Assembly (NCBI RefSeq): GCF_000733855.1 | Contig: NZ_JPOJ01000001.1 | Location: forward strand, 3,923,001 to 3,987,000 | Direction: 5' to 3' | DNA length: 64,000 nucleotides | Origin: Methylomicrobium agile | GTDB taxonomy: Bacteria; Pseudomonadota; Gammaproteobacteria; Methylococcales; Methylomonadaceae | Shown: in pieces, positions 1-10,267 of the stretch | How the letters are laid out: every line of letters starts with the position of its first letter | Position numbering within the stretch: position 1 is the stretch's first letter | The notes under the pieces: generated by a model | Told to the model about the DNA's origin: nothing | Seen by the model: the letters and a program-made list of their open reading frames with translations, nothing else | Database searches by the model: none | Program-made: the position numbers and the translations under genes

Positions 1-616
1 CTTTCGCTTTGACATAGTCGGGAAACTGGTTCCGGGCACGCTCGCCGTTGATCACGCCGTCGATGACCGCATGCACGACATGGATGCCTTGCGGCGAAAA
101 CTCGCGCGCCATGCCCTGCGCCAGCGCCCGCAAACCGGCTTTCGCGGTTGCAAAGGCGGTAAACGGCGGCTTGGCCCGCAAGGATGCGGTGGCGCCGGTA
201 AAAAACAGCGTGCCGCGGCTCCTGGGCTGCATGGCCCTAACCACGGCCTTGCCGAAGAAGAAGGCTCCCAGGCAATTCTGCCGCCAAAGCAGGGAAAACG
301 TTTCCGCATCGGTTTCGAGCAGGAGCGAAGGAATATTGCTGTCGACATTGTACGCCGCAATTTCCACGCCCTGCCCCGTATCCCCGACAACGCTGAACAA
401 ATGTTCGACCTCGGCTTCGTGCGTGGCATCGGCAACGACCGCCGTGGCTGAACCGCCGGTCTGCCGGATACTCGAAGCGACTCTGTGAAGTTTTTCTTCA
501 CTCCGCCCTGCCAGATAGACATGCAGCCCCTCTGCGGCAAATCGCCGGGCAAGCGCCGCTCCCAGTCCCTGCTCCGGACCCACGCCAATAATCACAGCCG
601 CGCCGGTTTCGCCCAT
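1..616 (-). CDS. Short-chain dehydrogenase/reductase (SDR), 3' part cut by window edge
   Basis: An NAD(P)-dependent oxidoreductase of the classical SDR superfamily; the substrate cannot be told from sequence. The N-terminus has an SDR-like dinucleotide-binding beginning (AVIIGVGPEQGLGAALARRF, a variant of the TGxxxGxG motif). A Rossmann pattern follows, with AGR after strand 2 and AAYNVDSN in the NAG position. The catalytic Tyr-x3-Lys region appears altered (FTAFATAKAGLRALAQGMA has Phe where Tyr is usual). The start is ATG at 614-616, preceded by GAGG. About 205 residues are visible and no stop is reached, so the C-terminus lies outside the window. It sits 17 nt downstream of the DUF938 gene on the same strand and is probably co-transcribed with it. 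Confidence 0.85.
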   Translation of the reverse strand, partial: MGETGAAVIIGVGPEQGLGAALARRFAAEGLHVYLAGRSEEKLHRVASSIRQTGGSATAVVADATHEAEVEHLFSVVGDTGQGVEIAAYNVDSNIPSLLLETDAETFSLLWRQNCLGAFFFGKAVVRAMQPRSRGTLFFTGATASLRAKPPFTAFATAKAGLRALAQGMAREFSPQGIHVVHAVIDGVINGERARNQFPDYVKAK

Positions 617-633
617 TGTTCAGCTCCTCTCGC

Positions 634-1287
634 TTAGGGTCTGCCGAAAACCAGCGAGAAATTATTCGCCGGCATATCGATGATTTCCTTCAACTCCATG
701 TTGTATTTTTCGGCCGCCTTCCTCAGATCGGCAACATCCTTCAAACCCCATTCCACAACGCCGGCGGAGCTCAAAGTTTCATGAAACTCTTTGTTCGAAT
801 CGGTAGTAAAACCGCCTTCCACCTTGAAAGGACCGTAAATCAATAGGATACCGTCGTCGCTCAGAAGCTGCGAAGCGCATTCCATCATCCCGTCCGCGAT
901 CGAAATCGGCGCGACCTGGAAGATGTTGATGCAGAAAATCGCATCGAAGGTTTTCGACTTGCCGGGATTGAACCAGGTACGCGGATCGGTCAGGTCCAGA
1001 TGCACCGGGTCGGCGATATTGTCGTTCGCATGATCGGCGGACAGCTTTTTAATATTGTCGAAAACCTCCTTGTCCTTGTCGGAGGGATGAAAATGCAAAT
1101 GCTGAAAATGCGGCGCGAAATAATTGATATGCATTCCGCTACCGCTGGCGAGCTCGAGCACGCGACCAGACGCTTTGGGCAATTTTTCTTTTAAAACGCC
1201 CAAGATCGGTTCCCGGTTGCGGTTTCCGGCCCAGGCGACATATTCGCTCAGCGGGTGGGGGTCTAAAGGGGGTTTGTTATCGCTCAT
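634..1287 (-). CDS. DUF938 family SAM-dependent methyltransferase-like protein
   Basis: A 217-residue protein of the DUF938 family, a class I methyltransferase fold of unknown substrate. The SAM-binding motif I is VLELASGSGMHINYF near residue 42. The acidic residue at the end of strand 2 is in FHPSDKD, and the post-I/IV motif is FDAIFCINIFQVAPI. The N-terminal PHPLSEYVAWAGNRNREPI is typical of the family, which often begins with a short segment ending in AxxRNxxPI. The length matches the family. It is followed after 17 nt by the SDR gene, suggesting a two-gene unit. The fold is secure; the reaction is not known. Confidence 0.85.
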   Translation of the reverse strand: MSDNKPPLDPHPLSEYVAWAGNRNREPILGVLKEKLPKASGRVLELASGSGMHINYFAPHFQHLHFHPSDKDKEVFDNIKKLSADHANDNIADPVHLDLTDPRTWFNPGKSKTFDAIFCINIFQVAPISIADGMMECASQLLSDDGILLIYGPFKVEGGFTTDSNKEFHETLSSAGVVEWGLKDVADLRKAAEKYNMELKEIIDMPANNFSLVFGRP

Positions 1288-1433
1288 GGTCTCCTCCGAT
1301 GTCTGGATGTCGTTTTAGTTGAAGTGCTCAATGCACATGACTTGGACAACAAATACCATGCCAATATGCACTGTAGAATTTATCCTGTAATTTCATGGAG
1401 TTATAATTTATCCATTGTCCGCCAAATGAAATT

Positions 1434-2024
1434 ATGATTCAATTGATGAAATTTTATTTCACAGGCCATGAGCAATCCATCCCTCTCCGGCGTAACGCCG
1501 GTATTTTTTTACAGACTTTCATTCTGGAGTTGATGCACGCGAACGAACAACTGGGGCAAAAGCATTGCGAGCAGCTGATCGAACATATCGCGAAAACCGC
1601 CGGCTGTTTTTTCGAAGAAACCTACCGGGACAATACGCACAACAACGGTCCCCTGGACATCGAAAGCTATACCGAGCTGATCCTCGGCCTGAAAAACAAC
1701 ATCGGCGGAAAATTTTCCCTGGTTTCCGCGAACCGCGATTGCGTTGCGGTGACCAATTCCTGCTGCCCTTTCGGCGAACAGGTAACCGACTTCCCCGAAC
1801 TGTGCCGGATGACCTCCAGCGTATTCGGCGGTATCGCGGCGCGGAATTTCGGCTACGCCAAGGTCGAGATCAGGCAAAGCATCGCCCGCCGGCACGGCCG
1901 CTGCGAAGTTTGCGTCTATACCCGCCCGGAGCGATGTGAAAAAGGCGGCCGACAGGATGGGACTGACGCCGCGGGCGGTCTACGGCAAGGTGCAAAAGTA
2001 CGGAATCAATTTGGGGGGCTATAA
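1434..2024 (+). pseudogene. Methanogen-output-domain regulator, probably a collapsed sigma-54-type activator
   Basis: Residues 1 to about 165 look like a methanogen output domain 1 (metanogen_AC), a sensory domain seen in transcriptional activators and signalling proteins. The diagnostic part is the cysteine-containing block CCPFGEQVTDFPELC followed by MTSSVFGGIAARNFGYAKV, then a short CEVCVY strand. After about residue 166 the reading frame turns into low-complexity sequence (CEKGGRQDGTDAAGGLRQG). In the neighbouring +1 frame the same DNA encodes the end of a Fis-type helix-turn-helix (1936-2037). The simplest reading is a MOD-AAA-HTH activator that lost its ATPase domain and the frame. A functional short sensory protein cannot be excluded. 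The alternative start at 1449 (MKFYFTGHE) is also plausible. Confidence 0.6.
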
Positions 2025-2037
2025 GCTCCGCACCTAA
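1936..2037 (+). pseudogene. Fis/NifA-like helix-turn-helix C-terminal remnant
   Basis: Translated in the frame +1 to the upstream regulator, this segment reads VKKAADRMGLTPRAVYGKVQ then KYGINLGGYKLRT and a stop. This resembles the last two helices of the Fis-type DNA-binding domain of NifA/VnfA-like sigma-54 activators, which typically show A-A-x-x-L-G-x-T-x-R plus a K-Y-G-I ending. It has no start or domain of its own, so I read it as the 3' end of the same ancestral gene as the preceding ORF. Confidence 0.5.
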
Positions 2038-2049
2038 AGCGCAGGGCAG

Positions 2050-3858
2050 TCAACTCGGCCTGTCTGCGAATTCCGTTTCCATCAGGTTGCATAACACATT
2101 TAAATTCAAAGGTTTGACCAGGTGATGGTCAAAACCTGCCTCCCGTGAACGGGCCAGGTCTTCCGTCCGTCCATAGCCGCTCAACGCGATCAGCAGCAGG
2201 TCGCCGCCGCCGGCTAGGCGCCTGATGCGCTGAGCCACTTGATAACCGTTCTCTCCGGGCATTCCGATGTCCAGCAGCACCACATCGGGACGGAACGTGT
2301 CGATCAGCGTGATGGCCCGTTCGCCCGAATCGGCCGTCCTGACCTCGTAGCCATTCAGCCCCAGAAGTAGGGCCGTGCTCTCCCTCACGTCGGGATCATC
2401 GTCCACGACCAACACCCGAATGCCTGTGTCAAGCGATGGCTTGGGTGTCTCGGAGACAGAAAGAGGCACCGTACCGGCCAATGTCGGTAACCGGATGCTG
2501 AAAATGGAGCCGAGTCCGGCGCCAGGGCTCGATGCCGTGACCTGTCCGCCGTGCAGCTCCACCAACTGCTTGACCAAAGTCAGCCCGATGCCGAGCCCGC
2601 CCTGAGATCGGTCCAGCGTGCGCGTACCCTGCTGGAACAGGTCGAAAATGGTCGGCAAGAGTTCCGGCGAAATGCCTGTGCCGTTATCCTGCACCCGGAT
2701 CTCGACCTCGGCCCCGAGCAGTTGAACGTTCACCTCGATTCGGCCTTTTTCCGGAGAATATTTGCTCGCATTGTCGAGCAGGTTGAGCAACACTTGAGAC
2801 AGACGGACGGGATCGCCTTCCACCCGAATCGGCTGCTCCGGCAAACGGACATCGAGAGATTGCCGTTTAGGCAGGATGAAGCCGCGCGCCGTCTCCAGGA
2901 CAGCCTTAATCACTTCTACAAGGTCGAGCCGTTCTTTTTTCAGTGAAATTTTGCCCCGCGCGATGCGGGAAACATCCAGCAGATCGTCCACCAGGTGAGT
3001 GAGGTGTTTCACCTGCCGCTTGATGACTTCCGTCGCCCAACCGAGCCGCGGGTCCTCCAACTTCAGCCTGTCCAGGATATGGGCGGCGTTGTTAATGGGA
3101 GTCAGCGGGTTTCTCAATTCGTGAGCCAGCATGGCGAGGAATTCATCTTTACGTTGGCTAGCCTCGTGCAAGGCCGCCTTGACCTGCTTGCTGACGGAAA
3201 TATTACGGCTCACGGTGGCAAAACCTATCGGCTCGCCGGTACTGTCTTTAATGGTAAACACGTTGTAATGTATCCAGATGGCGTCGCCGCTCTTGAAATG
3301 GCGGAACCGGATTTCCACATCGGCGTGCCCCTCGCGTACCACGCGCGGGAAGAATTCTTCAACGATGAAACGCTGATCTTCCGGAAAGAAAAACTCCCGG
3401 ACCGGCGTTCGCACGCCTTGTTCCAGACTGTCGAGGCCAACCAGGCGCATGCCGGCTTCATTGATATAAAAGGGAATGAAATTCATGTCGGCCATGCCGA
3501 TGAACTCCATGCTGTTGTCGGCCAGCGAAACGAACTTTTGCCTTTCCAGCTCGATGTGCTTGCGTTCGGTAATGTCGCGCAAGGCAATGACATAGCCGGG
3601 CTGGCCGTCCCAATTCAGCGGCGCGGAACGCATTTCCGCCCAGGCGAGGCCGTCCGGACGAATCAGATTGATGTCCTGATAGCTGTTTTTATCCGGATTG
3701 ACCGGAATCGCCAGCAATTGGCCGACTATCGGACTGCGTGCCAGCAGTTTTTCCGCAGCCCGGTTGGCATAGAGCACGACACCCTGGCTGTCCACCACCA
3801 GGACGCCGTCGGTGATCGTGTCGAGAATCAGGTCTAACTTGTAACGATGGGTAACCAT
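2050..3858 (-). CDS. PAS-PAS hybrid histidine kinase with C-terminal receiver
   Basis: A 602-residue soluble sensor kinase with no predicted membrane segment. Domain order: PAS 1 (about 8-100, ending IALRDITERK), PAS 2 with a PAC-like end (about 108-225, ending ATVSRNIS), HisKA with phospho-accepting His246 in LAMLAHELRNPLTP, HATPase_c (N box LLNLLDNASKY, G1 VQDNGTGI, G2 GGLGIGLTLVK), and a receiver domain (about 478-595: VLVVDDDPDVRES, phospho-Asp in DVVLLDIGMPGENG, conserved Lys in LVKPLN). All kinase motifs are intact. It lies 15 nt downstream of the REC-KaiB gene and is the last gene of the signalling operon. The signal is unknown. Confidence 0.92.
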   Translation of the reverse strand: MVTHRYKLDLILDTITDGVLVVDSQGVVLYANRAAEKLLARSPIVGQLLAIPVNPDKNSYQDINLIRPDGLAWAEMRSAPLNWDGQPGYVIALRDITERKHIELERQKFVSLADNSMEFIGMADMNFIPFYINEAGMRLVGLDSLEQGVRTPVREFFFPEDQRFIVEEFFPRVVREGHADVEIRFRHFKSGDAIWIHYNVFTIKDSTGEPIGFATVSRNISVSKQVKAALHEASQRKDEFLAMLAHELRNPLTPINNAAHILDRLKLEDPRLGWATEVIKRQVKHLTHLVDDLLDVSRIARGKISLKKERLDLVEVIKAVLETARGFILPKRQSLDVRLPEQPIRVEGDPVRLSQVLLNLLDNASKYSPEKGRIEVNVQLLGAEVEIRVQDNGTGISPELLPTIFDLFQQGTRTLDRSQGGLGIGLTLVKQLVELHGGQVTASSPGAGLGSIFSIRLPTLAGTVPLSVSETPKPSLDTGIRVLVVDDDPDVRESTALLLGLNGYEVRTADSGERAITLIDTFRPDVVLLDIGMPGENGYQVAQRIRRLAGGGDLLLIALSGYGRTEDLARSREAGFDHHLVKPLNLNVLCNLMETEFADRPS

Positions 3859-3873
3859 AGTGGGCGAATTTGC

Positions 3874-4575
3874 TCAAACGATGATGGTTTGTACGCCGAC
3901 GCCTTTCGCTTCGGTGGTAATGGCCGCAATGACCGAAGGCACCCGCGACAGGTCGCCGAGTAATTTCAGCACCGGTTCCGGCACGTCGCGGACCAGCATC
4001 GGCGTCGCGAACACGTCTTTTTCCAGCGCTTTTTCCGGCATGTCCAATACTTCGACCACATCCAGAACCCAATTCCCGGGATCGTAGAGATTGGCGAGCG
4101 CAACGCTGATCTCTTCGACCAGACGGCGGGTTTCGCTGTTCAACGACACCACGTACAGGGTAAGGACCAGCTTGGGCGGCCGCCCGCACCGCACTTCCCG
4201 AGGCGGGGTATTACGGGCGCTCCGGGCGATATTGCGAATTTGTTCGGAAGACAGCGGCTTGCTGGCCAGTTCGAACTGAACGCCTTCCTCATGGATGCAT
4301 TTCAGTTGCTCCATGTATTCGGCGGCAAAGGCGGTGACGATATAGATGCTCAGCGTTTGGTCGGCGGCTTTCAGGCGGCGCAGGGTTTCCACGCCATCCA
4401 TGCCGGGCATGCGCAGATCGAGAAAAATCAGATCGGGGCGTTCGGCAAGGGCTATTTCGATGCCTTGCAAACCGTTCTCGGCCTCGTAAACCGCGAAGTT
4501 GTCTTCTTCCAGAATCAGCTTGAAGGCGTTGCGCACCGCGGGATCGTCGTCTATTACCAGAATTTTGCTTGCCAT
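3874..4575 (-). CDS. Response regulator receiver domain fused to a KaiB-like domain
   Basis: A 233-residue two-domain protein. Residues 1-120 form a CheY-like receiver: acid pocket Asp9-Asp10-Asp11, phospho-acceptor Asp53 in IFLDLRMPGMDG, Thr81 and Lys106. Residues about 140-225 match KaiB, the thioredoxin-like clock protein: LTLYVVSLNSETRR, then LDVVEVLDMPEKAL, then FATPMLVRDVPEPVLKLLGD, then LSRVPSV. The ATPxL, P-PV and GDLS blocks are the KaiB signature. No KaiC is present in the window. The gene sits between two sensor kinases, which suggests that phosphorylation of the receiver controls the KaiB domain. KaiB-like proteins outside cyanobacteria act in stress signalling, and the output here is unknown. 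Confidence 0.88.
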   Translation of the reverse strand: MASKILVIDDDPAVRNAFKLILEEDNFAVYEAENGLQGIEIALAERPDLIFLDLRMPGMDGVETLRRLKAADQTLSIYIVTAFAAEYMEQLKCIHEEGVQFELASKPLSSEQIRNIARSARNTPPREVRCGRPPKLVLTLYVVSLNSETRRLVEEISVALANLYDPGNWVLDVVEVLDMPEKALEKDVFATPMLVRDVPEPVLKLLGDLSRVPSVIAAITTEAKGVGVQTIIV

Positions 4576-4610
4576 ATACCGTGCCTCATAGGGATTGGAA
4601 TCCCGCTATT

Positions 4611-7600
4611 TCAAACACAGGGGAAGCGCAAGCGCATGCAGCAGCCGTGCCCCGGCAGGCTCTCCACCTGTATATTGCCGCCCACATCCTGAACCAGACG
4701 GCGAATGACCGACAACCCCAGGCCGGTCCCTTTACCGGGGGGCTTGGTGGTAAAAAACGGATCGAAAATTTTCGATTGCATATCCTGCGGAATGCCGGGA
4801 CCGTTATCGGTCACGTTCAATTCCAGCATTTCCTCGACGGACCTGACGCCGATGCTGATTTGCGGCTGCCGGTGGTCGGCGAGTGCGTCGCGGGCATTCA
4901 GGATCAGATTGAGCAAAATCTGCTGCAGACTGTCGGCGCTGCAATGAACGGCCGGCAGGTCGCCGGGGGCATCGACCCGAATCTCGATGCCGCTTTTTCT
5001 CAACTCGCCTTCCAGCAGCAACAGGCTCTGCCTGATCACTTCTTCCATCCGGCATTTGCCGCTTGGAACCGTCCGGTTGTGAACGAACACCAGCATATTG
5101 CTGACGATCTTTTTAATGCGGTGGATTTGCTGCAGCGCCTGATCGAGAACTTGCTTCGATTTTTCGTCGGTGCTTCTGTCCGCGGCGAATTCGACAAAAT
5201 TCATCACCCCCATCAGCGGATTGTTGATCTCGTGCGCCACGCCGCCGACCAGCGTTCCCAAAGCCGAAAGCTTTTCCATTTGCAGCATGTGTTCCTGGTT
5301 TTCCTGCAGTTTGGTGTAGGCCTGCCGGGTTTGTTCCAGAAGCCGGGCGTTTTCCAGCGAAATCGCCGCCTGGGCGGTCAACAGTTCGGTCATATCGGTT
5401 CTCTCGGCGGTAAATACCCCCGGCGACAAACGGTTTTCCAGATACAGCAGGCCGATCAGTTCATTCTGCTTGATGACCGGCAGGCACAGCACCGAGCGTA
5501 GATTGAGCGCCTGCACTTCCGGCGCATTCTGAAATTCGCCTTCGGCCATCGCATCGTGCAGCAACACTCTTTTCCGCGTACGCAGCACGTAATTGACGAT
5601 GGCCCGGCCGATGCCGCAATGGTCAAGACCAAGATGCCGGCGGTTGATGATATGCTTTCTGCCCGCATGGCTTTCCGCCGCCACCGACAGCGCATCCTTA
5701 TCCTTGATCAGAAGGTAGCCGTGCTGGGCGCCCGAGCTTTCCAGCACCACGCTCATGATTTTCTGCATGAGCCGGTTCAGATCCACTTCCGCCGACAGGG
5801 CCAGCGCCGATTTGATCAGATAATTGAAATCGAGATTCGGCAGCGTCGCCGGCGCCTCGTGGGCAACGGCCTTTTCCGGGCGGACGGCCTCATCCTGGGC
5901 GGGACAAGCATGGCGCTGCTGCAGCAGCGCGCTTTTGCGGCCGGCATGGCACCTCCGGTACATGCGCTGCGCCGCGCCGTAATACAGTTCGGCATCGCCG
6001 AGACTGCCGAGCGTCACGGCCTCGGCGAGCGCCTCGTACAAATGCCCGGCGAGCAGGTCGTAGTTGTGCGCCAGGGCGACCGCAATGGCATCCAGGTACA
6101 AATTGCGGGCGTCGCGCAGGTGCCGTTGCGCGCGGGCAATCTCGGCATGGACAAAGGCCAGAAAAGGCTTCAGCAAAGGGCCCAGACGGGCCCAGGTTTC
6201 CAGTTCGGCCAACAGCGGCGCGATTTCCGCCTCAAGCGCCGGCCACTCTGCACCCTCCGGCCAGCGCAGGCGATTGACGATCCGGAAGACATACCAGAGG
6301 CGCTTCAGCACATTGTCGGTCAGACCGTGCAGATAGCGTTCCACCGTCCGCAGGGAGGCATCCGCTTCGGCGTAATCGCCCAGATAATGCTGAGCAAACC
6401 CCAACAACGCAAAATAACTGCCGGAGGCGGCAACGTAATTATCGGCTTCCCAGCGCGCCAGGGCCTCGGTCATATCGATTGGCCGGTAATCGGGTTTCAT
6501 CGGCGCCACCCAGCCGGCCAGCACCGCTTCGGCCAGGCCGACCGAGAACGACAGTTGGTTCTTGCGCGAGAACTGCAGACATTCCTCGGCGGCTTCCTCG
6601 ACCAGACGCAGATTTTTGCCCTGCGCCTGCAGATTCCACATCAACGGCCCGTACGACAGGCCGGCGTTATACAAATCGCCGCAGTTCCTGCCGCACTGAA
6701 TCGCCTTGTGGCAGTAATCGACGATCTCGGCCGGATGACTGCGCGAATGCATGTTGCACCAGACAATGCCGTTCATGCCGCGGGTGGCGCCGAAGGTATT
6801 CGGATATTTCGCGCACAGGTCGTGGGCCAGATCCTGGTACAGGAAAGCCTGTTCGAACCGGCCCTGCTCGCCGAGGTTGAGTCCCATGATCGAGAACGAA
6901 TAAATCACCGACTCGTCCATGCCGCCGTGCAGGCAGTGCAGCGTCGACTGCGCCGCCGACAGATACAGCTGCGGCACCAGGCCGGACATATACAGGTCGG
7001 GAATCAGCTCGCTGTAAAACGCCAGCTCGATCTTGCTTTTACGGTCCTGGGTAAAAGGCATGTGCAGGATCGTCGTCCAGACATCGCCTTGTTGTTCGAT
7101 TTCCGCCATCAAGGCCAGCATCCGCTGCCTGGCCGTTTCGGGCTGCTCGGGAATCGACTTGCCGAAGTAGGCCAGGCCGCGATTGGCCGTCTCGATCGCC
7201 TTGTTGAAGTTGCCGAACGAGGACAGCGAAGTGGTCTGTTCCGCCAGGGCTTCGGCTTTGTCCAGATCGCTCGCGGCGTATTCGATCAGGTGATTCAACA
7301 ACACTTCCGATCTTTCGTAATGGCCGCACATCAGTTCGGTCTTGGCCAGACGCTGGTAAATGCGGAACGTCAGATCGTACGCCTGCTGCCAGCCGTCGTC
7401 CGGCAAATAATCGTGGGCTTTCTGGAAAAAATCGTTGGCGGCATCGGCGGCCAGGGCGTCCAGCGCCTTGTTGCCGGCATGAAAGTTGATGTCGACCAGC
7501 CGATAGGCCAGTTCCCGGTCCATCTCCGCCGGACGGCCCAAATTGAGGTGGGCCGCAATGGTAAACAGGTTGTCGAGGTCTTCGAGATCGGTGCCTGCCG

Positions 7601-9785
7601 GTACCGCGTGCAGCAGCCGGTTGCCGATGCGCCAGTGAATGGAGGGCTTGGCCTCGGGGTCGACCTGCCGCAGCACCGCTTCCTGAACCCGGTCGTGAAC
7701 GAACTGCAGATCGGCTTTGTTTTCCAGCAGCATGCCCAGATTCAGCACCGGTTTCAAATCCTCGAACAGCTGTTCGATACGGATATCCAGCACCAACGCC
7801 ACGTCCTCGGCACTAAAACGGTTGCCCATGCAGGCGCAGTGGTCGAGGATATGCAGGGTTTTGAGCGGCAGCTTGCTCACCTTGGAGCTGAACAGTTCCA
7901 CTACCGAGGTCGGCATCCGCGTGTCGCGAATCCGTTTGATGTTCCAGTGCCAGTGTTGTTCGGCGTCGGTGCTCAACAATCCCTCGTTATACAGCCAAGC
8001 CAGACTCTCGCTGACGAACAGCGGATTGCCCTCGGTGAGGTGGGCGATGAATTCCGCCAGATTGGCCGTGGCTTCCAAGGTGGAATCGAGGATGTAGGCC
8101 ACCATTTCGTGGCAGTCGTCGTCGGTCAAGGCTTCCAGGCGAATTTCGGCAAACGGTCCTCGGTTTTCCTGAATCTTGCGCATCAGCTTGCTGAGTGGAT
8201 GGCTGCCGTCGACTTCGTTGTGCCGGTAGGCGCCCATGAAAAACAGGAAGGGATGGTCTTCATGGTTGTCGAACAGATTTTGCAGAAAATCGAAGGTGGC
8301 GCTGTCGCACCATTGCAGGTCGTCGATAAACAGCACCAGCGGGTTGTCCTCGCTGGCCAGACAGGCCAGAAACCGGCCGAACAGATTATTGAACCGGTGA
8401 CGGGCTTCCACCGGCGGCAGATGCGGCACTTCCGGCTGGGGGCCGATGATGAATTCCAGCTCCGGCAACACATCGATGATAACGCTGGCATTGTTTTCCA
8501 CGACGTCGAGTATCTTGTTCCGCCATTGCCGAACCTGCAGGTCGCTCTCGGTCAAAAAGATGCGCATTAGATTGCGCAAGGCTTGAATCAGCGAACTGTA
8601 GGGGATGTTTTTCTGGTATTGGTCGAATTTACCGGAAGTGAAATAGCCGCGGTTTTTGACCAGCGGTTTCTGCAGTTCCTGGATCAGCCGGGTTTTGCCG
8701 ATGCCGGACAGGCCGGAAATAAACACCGAGCGAAACCTGCCGCGGATCACTTCATCGTATTGTTCCCGTATCAGCCGGCTTTCGGCCTGCCGCCCCACCA
8801 TTTTCGAGATAAAAACGACCCGGCGGCTGCGACCGTGCTGGCCGATGGTAAACACCGATACTTTGCCCGTCCCGGCAAATTCTTTCCTGCAGCGCATCAG
8901 GTCGGCCAACAGGCCGGCGGTGCTCTGATAGCGCTTTTCCGGCTGCTTGACGGTCAGCTTGGCGATGATATCGGCCAGGGATCGGGGAAGCTCGGGTTTG
9001 AGTTCATTGACCCTGGGCGTTTCCTCGGCCAGATGCGAATGAATCAGCTCCAGGGGATCGGTGGAGAAAAACGGCAGCCGGCCGGTCAGCAGCTCGTAAA
9101 ACACAATCCCCAGCGAATACAAATCGGTGGAAAAATCGACCCGGTAATTGATTCGGCCGGTCTGTTCCGGCGAGGTGTAGGCCAGCGTATGGCGGACAAA
9201 CTCCGGGTCGTAGATGAAATGGCTGACATCGCGGATGTCGAGCGGAGTGATGAAATCGGTCAGCCTCAGGCTCAGCGTCCCCGGCTGCACCAAAACATTG
9301 TGCGGCTTGACGCCGCCGTGGGTGATGCCGGCATCGTGCACCGCCTGCAGGGTGTCGGCCAAAGTACAGGCCAGCGTGAAAAAATCGTTAAGATCCAGTT
9401 TGTGCTGCCGTTTCATCCAGCAGTTCAACGGCAGCCCGGCAAACCAGGGCTGAACGATAAACTGCAGGTCGCCGTAGGATTCCAGGGCAAGCGGAATACA
9501 AGCGCGCGGATCGTGCAGCACTTTCAAGCGTTCGATTTTCTGGCGCAAATGCCGGGTCTGGTCGTCCCAGCTCGACAGCAGCTTCAACAGTTTGATGATC
9601 AGCGGCTGGTCGGGAACGTGCTGGTGGTAGCCCTTGAATACCACGGCCTGCAAACTTTCCCCCAGTTTTTCGGTAACGACGAAATTACCCAGTTCAGGCG
9701 CGTTCTGTAGCGGATTTTCTTTTATTGCCGGAGGCAGGCTCCGAGGAATAAAGGGGGATGGGGGGCTCGGCAATGTCATTTTCAT
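4611..9785 (-). CDS. Giant protein kinase-like/ATPase/TPR-like/GAF/histidine kinase sensor
   Basis: A 1724-residue protein of the family of multidomain signalling kinases that combine a Ser/Thr kinase fold, a STAND-like ATPase and a histidine kinase. Kinase fold at about 35-300: ATP Lys65 (LIIKLL), but the catalytic loop is [12 protein letters not shown] (His156), so the HRD aspartate is replaced by Gly; DFG is D177-F-I. ATPase at about 325-600: Walker A GLSGIGKT (358-365), Walker [12 protein letters not shown] long alpha-helical TPR-like region follows to about 1230, then GAF at about 1290-1440. HisKA has His1518 ([11 protein letters not shown]), and HATPase_c has intact DNGPGIP and GTGLGLS boxes. 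It is first in the operon with REC-KaiB and the hybrid kinase. The His kinase looks active and the Ser/Thr kinase probably is not. Confidence 0.9.
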   Translation of the reverse strand: MKMTLPSPPSPFIPRSLPPAIKENPLQNAPELGNFVVTEKLGESLQAVVFKGYHQHVPDQPLIIKLLKLLSSWDDQTRHLRQKIERLKVLHDPRACIPLALESYGDLQFIVQPWFAGLPLNCWMKRQHKLDLNDFFTLACTLADTLQAVHDAGITHGGVKPHNVLVQPGTLSLRLTDFITPLDIRDVSHFIYDPEFVRHTLAYTSPEQTGRINYRVDFSTDLYSLGIVFYELLTGRLPFFSTDPLELIHSHLAEETPRVNELKPELPRSLADIIAKLTVKQPEKRYQSTAGLLADLMRCRKEFAGTGKVSVFTIGQHGRSRRVVFISKMVGRQAESRLIREQYDEVIRGRFRSVFISGLSGIGKTRLIQELQKPLVKNRGYFTSGKFDQYQKNIPYSSLIQALRNLMRIFLTESDLQVRQWRNKILDVVENNASVIIDVLPELEFIIGPQPEVPHLPPVEARHRFNNLFGRFLACLASEDNPLVLFIDDLQWCDSATFDFLQNLFDNHEDHPFLFFMGAYRHNEVDGSHPLSKLMRKIQENRGPFAEIRLEALTDDDCHEMVAYILDSTLEATANLAEFIAHLTEGNPLFVSESLAWLYNEGLLSTDAEQHWHWNIKRIRDTRMPTSVVELFSSKVSKLPLKTLHILDHCACMGNRFSAEDVALVLDIRIEQLFEDLKPVLNLGMLLENKADLQFVHDRVQEAVLRQVDPEAKPSIHWRIGNRLLHAVPAGTDLEDLDNLFTIAAHLNLGRPAEMDRELAYRLVDINFHAGNKALDALAADAANDFFQKAHDYLPDDGWQQAYDLTFRIYQRLAKTELMCGHYERSEVLLNHLIEYAASDLDKAEALAEQTTSLSSFGNFNKAIETANRGLAYFGKSIPEQPETARQRMLALMAEIEQQGDVWTTILHMPFTQDRKSKIELAFYSELIPDLYMSGLVPQLYLSAAQSTLHCLHGGMDESVIYSFSIMGLNLGEQGRFEQAFLYQDLAHDLCAKYPNTFGATRGMNGIVWCNMHSRSHPAEIVDYCHKAIQCGRNCGDLYNAGLSYGPLMWNLQAQGKNLRLVEEAAEECLQFSRKNQLSFSVGLAEAVLAGWVAPMKPDYRPIDMTEALARWEADNYVAASGSYFALLGFAQHYLGDYAEADASLRTVERYLHGLTDNVLKRLWYVFRIVNRLRWPEGAEWPALEAEIAPLLAELETWARLGPLLKPFLAFVHAEIARAQRHLRDARNLYLDAIAVALAHNYDLLAGHLYEALAEAVTLGSLGDAELYYGAAQRMYRRCHAGRKSALLQQRHACPAQDEAVRPEKAVAHEAPATLPNLDFNYLIKSALALSAEVDLNRLMQKIMSVVLESSGAQHGYLLIKDKDALSVAAESHAGRKHIINRRHLGLDHCGIGRAIVNYVLRTRKRVLLHDAMAEGEFQNAPEVQALNLRSVLCLPVIKQNELIGLLYLENRLSPGVFTAERTDMTELLTAQAAISLENARLLEQTRQAYTKLQENQEHMLQMEKLSALGTLVGGVAHEINNPLMGVMNFVEFAADRSTDEKSKQVLDQALQQIHRIKKIVSNMLVFVHNRTVPSGKCRMEEVIRQSLLLLEGELRKSGIEIRVDAPGDLPAVHCSADSLQQILLNLILNARDALADHRQPQISIGVRSVEEMLELNVTDNGPGIPQDMQSKIFDPFFTTKPPGKGTGLGLSVIRRLVQDVGGNIQVESLPGHGCCMRLRFPCV

Positions 9786-10142
9786 ATCAAAACCCGAGGG
9801 TTTCGGACGGCGAGGTCATAAGCAAGGGATAGGTTTAAACAAATGACGGAAACGTTTCATAGGCTTTTAGGGGGAATTGCGAGTGCCGTTTTTACGCCCC
9901 GCTTCTAACCGAACTCAAGCATGCTCATTGACAACCGCCGAATCGGATGCACTGCCGTTCATGCCGTTGCTCACAGACATTGACCATATCCCGCTTAAAT
10001 GGTTCGTTGTCGCGCAGTGCGCCCCTCCCGCCTCGTCTGAAGGGCCTGATGATAAGGGCACAAGCCGCCGTAGGATACGCTCGACTGAGGTGGATCGCGT
10101 CGGGAACACGCGATCGAGAGCAACACATGGAGCAGTTGCCGA

Positions 10143-10187
10143 GTGCGTACCATGGGGGATGATAAAGGTACGCACAGCGTACCCTAC
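10143..10187. repeat. REP-like palindromic repeat in the 9786-10267 intergenic region
   Basis: The 482-bp gap between two signalling operons contains no convincing gene. It holds a copy of the GTACGC-type REP element: 10167-10187 is the exact reverse complement of 53789-53809. A 9-bp partner arm lies at 10143-10151 (GTGCGTACC). A degenerate related motif (CCGTAGGATACGCTC) lies near 10068-10082. Confidence 0.7.
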
Positions 10188-10267
10188 GGCTGAGGAACGA
10201 TCGGGCGGCAGGCCGGGAGGTTATTTTTTAGCCACCGCCTAAGGGGAAAATCAGGACCGGCAGACTC

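Noticed and set aside
5556-8570. Thousand-codon open frame on the plus strand
   Set aside because: It is antisense to the giant sensor kinase, has Gln/Arg/His-rich composition typical of a shadow frame, and shows no domain.
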